Shown: piece by piece, positions 4,460 to 6,376 of the stretch
Layout: each line of letters starts with the position of its first letter
Numbering within the stretch: the stretch's first letter is position 1
Translations under genes and position numbers: made by a program
Notes under the pieces: generated by a model
The model's database searches: none
What the model was told of the DNA's origin: nothing
The model's input: the letters and a program-made list of their open reading frames with translations, nothing else
Source of the DNA: Alphaproteobacteria bacterium
Lineage (GTDB): Bacteria; Pseudomonadota; Alphaproteobacteria; Kiloniellales; J153
Direction of reading: 5' to 3'
Length of the DNA stretch: 6,376 nt
NCBI GenBank assembly: GCA_003693905.1
Contig: RFLL01000182.1
Coordinates: 1-6,376 of the forward strand

Positions 4460-6376
4460 ATGAAACTTTCACTCGGAACTCTTTTCTCCCGTAGCCCGAC
4501 CGAAGGCGACGAGTCGCCGTCACCGACCCGAAAGGGCCGGCTCGGCATTCGCGGCAAGATCGTTCTTCTGCTGTTGGCGTTCGGCATCGTGCCGGCGGCC
4601 GCGATCTTCGCCATCGTCGAGAGCCACGAAGACAAGTTCAAGGATTTCATGAGCACCCGGGTTGCCCTGACGGCGACCCAGATCAACGAGGTCATCGACC
4701 GCAACCTGTTCGAACGCTACGGCGACGTCCAGGCATTCGGCCTCAACGCCGCGGCCCGGGACCCGATGTACTGGCGCAACCCGTCGCCGGACAACGCGCT
4801 GATCCGGTCCATGAACGGCTACGCGACCGGATACGGCATCTACGACCTGATGCTGCTGATATCGAAGAAGGGTGAGGTCCTGGCCGTCAACTCGGTCGAT
4901 TCATCGGGCAACCCGGTCGACACTGACAGCCTCTACGAAAAGTCCTTCGCCGATGCCCCATGGTTCAAAAAGGTGATCGCCGGTGAATTCCTGGAAGGGC
5001 CGAACGGCTTCACCGGCACCGTCGTCGAGCCGCCGAGCATCAACCCGGATGTCGCCCGCATTACCGGCGGTGACGGCTATGTCATTCCGTTTGCGGCCCC
5101 GGTCAAGGACGGCACCGGCAAGCTGATCGCCGTGTGGGTGAATTTCGCCGATTTCGGCCTCATCGAGGAAATCGTCGCCGATTTCTATGATGATCTGGCC
5201 AAAGACGGCATGAAAAATGCCGGGATCACGGTCCTCGATCCCGAAGGACGCATCCTGGTCGACTATGACCCGGTGGGCAGAGGCTTCTCGGGGCTGGCCG
5301 ATTACAAGCGTGACTTCAACGTCATCGGCACCCTGAATCTCGCCGACGAGGGTCTCGAAGCCGCCCAACGCGCCATCAAGGGTGAAAGCGGGTGGATGGT
5401 TACGACACACACCCGCAAGAAGACCGAGCAGGCGACGGGCTATGCGCGCAGCACCGGGGCCTATGACTATCCCGGCCTCGGCTGGTCGACCCTGGTCCAG
5501 ATTCCGGTCAAGGAAACCTATGCGGTGTGGGACGGCATGGTGATGACGGTGTTTTTCGTCGGCGCCGGCCTGCTCGCCCTTACCCTCGTGCTCGGTTACT
5601 TCTTCGGCGATCTCGCGGCACGGCCGATCCGCCTGCTGACGGGTGTCATGAGAAACCTTGCCGACGGCGACCTCAGCGTCGAGATCCCGGCCCGGGATCG
5701 CACGGACGAGATCGGCGCCATGGCCGCCGCGGTTCAGGTCTTCAAGGACAACGCCATCGAGGTCGAGCGCCTGAAGAAGGAACAGGAAGAAGCCGACCAC
5801 CGGGCCGAAGAAGAAAAGCGGCGGTTGATGAACAACCTGGCCGACGATTTCGAGACCAGTGTCGGCGGCGTGGTCCAGACGGTCAGCTCCGCCGCCGCCG
5901 AAATGCAGGCGTCGGCGCAAAGCATGTCGACACTGGCCGACCAGACCAACGCCCGGGCGACCACGGTCGCGGCGGCGGCGGAGGAAGCCTCCACCAACGT
6001 GCGCACGGTCGCCGCCGCGGCCGAAGAGCTGCTGGCCTCCGTCAGCGAAATCGGGCGCCAGGTACAGCAGTCGACGACCATTTCCAAGGACGCGGTCGAA
6101 GAAGCCGGCCGCGCCGACGAAATGATCCAGGGACTGGCCGAAGCCGCGGCCAAGATCGGCGAGGTGGTCGGCCTGATCACCGACATCGCCGAGCAGACCA
6201 ACCTGCTGGCGCTCAACGCGACCATCGAGGCCGCGCGCGCCGGCGATGCCGGCAAGGGCTTCGCGGTGGTCGCCAGCGAGGTCAAGAACCTCGCCAATCA
6301 GACCGCCAAGGCGACCGAAGAGATCAGCGCCCAGATCGCCGGCATCCAGGGGGCGACGCAAGGCGCGGTCAAGGCC
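4460..6376 (+). CDS. Methyl-accepting chemotaxis protein with periplasmic dCACHE-like sensor (3' end missing)
   Basis: Transmembrane chemoreceptor signalling to CheA/CheW. The window holds 639 codons and the frame is open at its end. In order: a cytoplasmic N-terminus of about 30 residues, longer than usual; TM1 at about 33-53; a periplasmic region of about 300 residues (55-355) with double-CACHE character; TM2 at about 359-382; a HAMP domain at about 383-434 with Pro389 and DEIG (416-419); a charged coiled coil (about 434-456); and the signalling domain. The conserved hairpin tip, [21 protein letters not shown] (575-595) followed by [15 protein letters not shown] (598-612), is present; the returning helix is lost past 6376. 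The ATG at 4460 is fixed by an in-frame TGA at 4445-4447 and by GAGGT (4446-4450) 9 nt upstream. The ligand is unknown: the R-W-Y amino-acid motif of dCACHE sensors was not seen. Proximity to pyrimidine genes hints at a related attractant, but only weakly. Confidence 0.93.
   Translation, partial: MKLSLGTLFSRSPTEGDESPSPTRKGRLGIRGKIVLLLLAFGIVPAAAIFAIVESHEDKFKDFMSTRVALTATQINEVIDRNLFERYGDVQAFGLNAAARDPMYWRNPSPDNALIRSMNGYATGYGIYDLMLLISKKGEVLAVNSVDSSGNPVDTDSLYEKSFADAPWFKKVIAGEFLEGPNGFTGTVVEPPSINPDVARITGGDGYVIPFAAPVKDGTGKLIAVWVNFADFGLIEEIVADFYDDLAKDGMKNAGITVLDPEGRILVDYDPVGRGFSGLADYKRDFNVIGTLNLADEGLEAAQRAIKGESGWMVTTHTRKKTEQATGYARSTGAYDYPGLGWSTLVQIPVKETYAVWDGMVMTVFFVGAGLLALTLVLGYFFGDLAARPIRLLTGVMRNLADGDLSVEIPARDRTDEIGAMAAAVQVFKDNAIEVERLKKEQEEADHRAEEEKRRLMNNLADDFETSVGGVVQTVSSAAAEMQASAQSMSTLADQTNARATTVAAAAEEASTNVRTVAAAAEELLASVSEIGRQVQQSTTISKDAVEEAGRADEMIQGLAEAAAKIGEVVGLITDIAEQTNLLALNATIEAARAGDAGKGFAVVASEVKNLANQTAKATEEISAQIAGIQGATQGAVKA

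Noticed and set aside
4901..6361. Long minus-strand open frame of 486 codons opposite the chemoreceptor gene
   Set aside because: It is an antisense shadow of a gene with clear TM, HAMP and signalling motifs. Its sequence is Gly/Asp/Arg-rich with no family signature.

Overview
The window is high-GC bacterial DNA with alphaproteobacterial character, closest in style to Rhodospirillales. That placement is an inference from protein flavour and GC, not a database result. Five protein genes are visible. Four form a reductive pyrimidine-catabolism locus (uracil/thymine to beta-alanine or its methyl analogue); the fifth is a chemoreceptor gene that runs off the right edge.

Layout from left to right. 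Positions 1-517, minus strand: the first 172 codons of preA, the flavin subunit of dihydropyrimidine dehydrogenase. Positions 518-620: a short gap with a small repeat. Positions 621-1982, minus: preT, the Fe-S/FAD electron-input subunit, complete and upstream of preA in the same transcription unit. Positions 1983-2182: divergent control region with a near-consensus RutR operator. Positions 2183-3001, plus: a RutR-type TetR-family regulator with an unusual C-terminal tail. Positions 3002-3112: convergent gap with a 16-bp minisatellite and competing inverted repeats. Positions 3113-4006, minus: beta-ureidopropionase of the nitrilase superfamily. Positions 4007-4459: 453 bp without a convincing gene, holding a second RutR-like operator, several inverted repeats and an AT-rich promoter-like island. 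Positions 4460-6376, plus: a methyl-accepting chemotaxis protein, cut off within its signalling domain.

How it works together. PreT takes electrons from a nicotinamide cofactor and passes them through Fe-S clusters to PreA, which reduces uracil or thymine. A dihydropyrimidinase should then open the ring, but its gene is not in the window; downstream of preA, beyond position 1, is the obvious place to look. The beta-ureidopropionase then releases beta-alanine, CO2 and ammonia. The RutR-like protein probably represses both preT-preA and the beta-ureidopropionase gene, because closely similar palindromes (14 of 16 bases when aligned in the same orientation) precede both. This ties the separated gene to the operon. 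The system is a known type of pathway. The less ordinary features are the paired operators, the regulator's tail ending in a minisatellite, and possible leader structures ahead of the beta-ureidopropionase and chemoreceptor genes.
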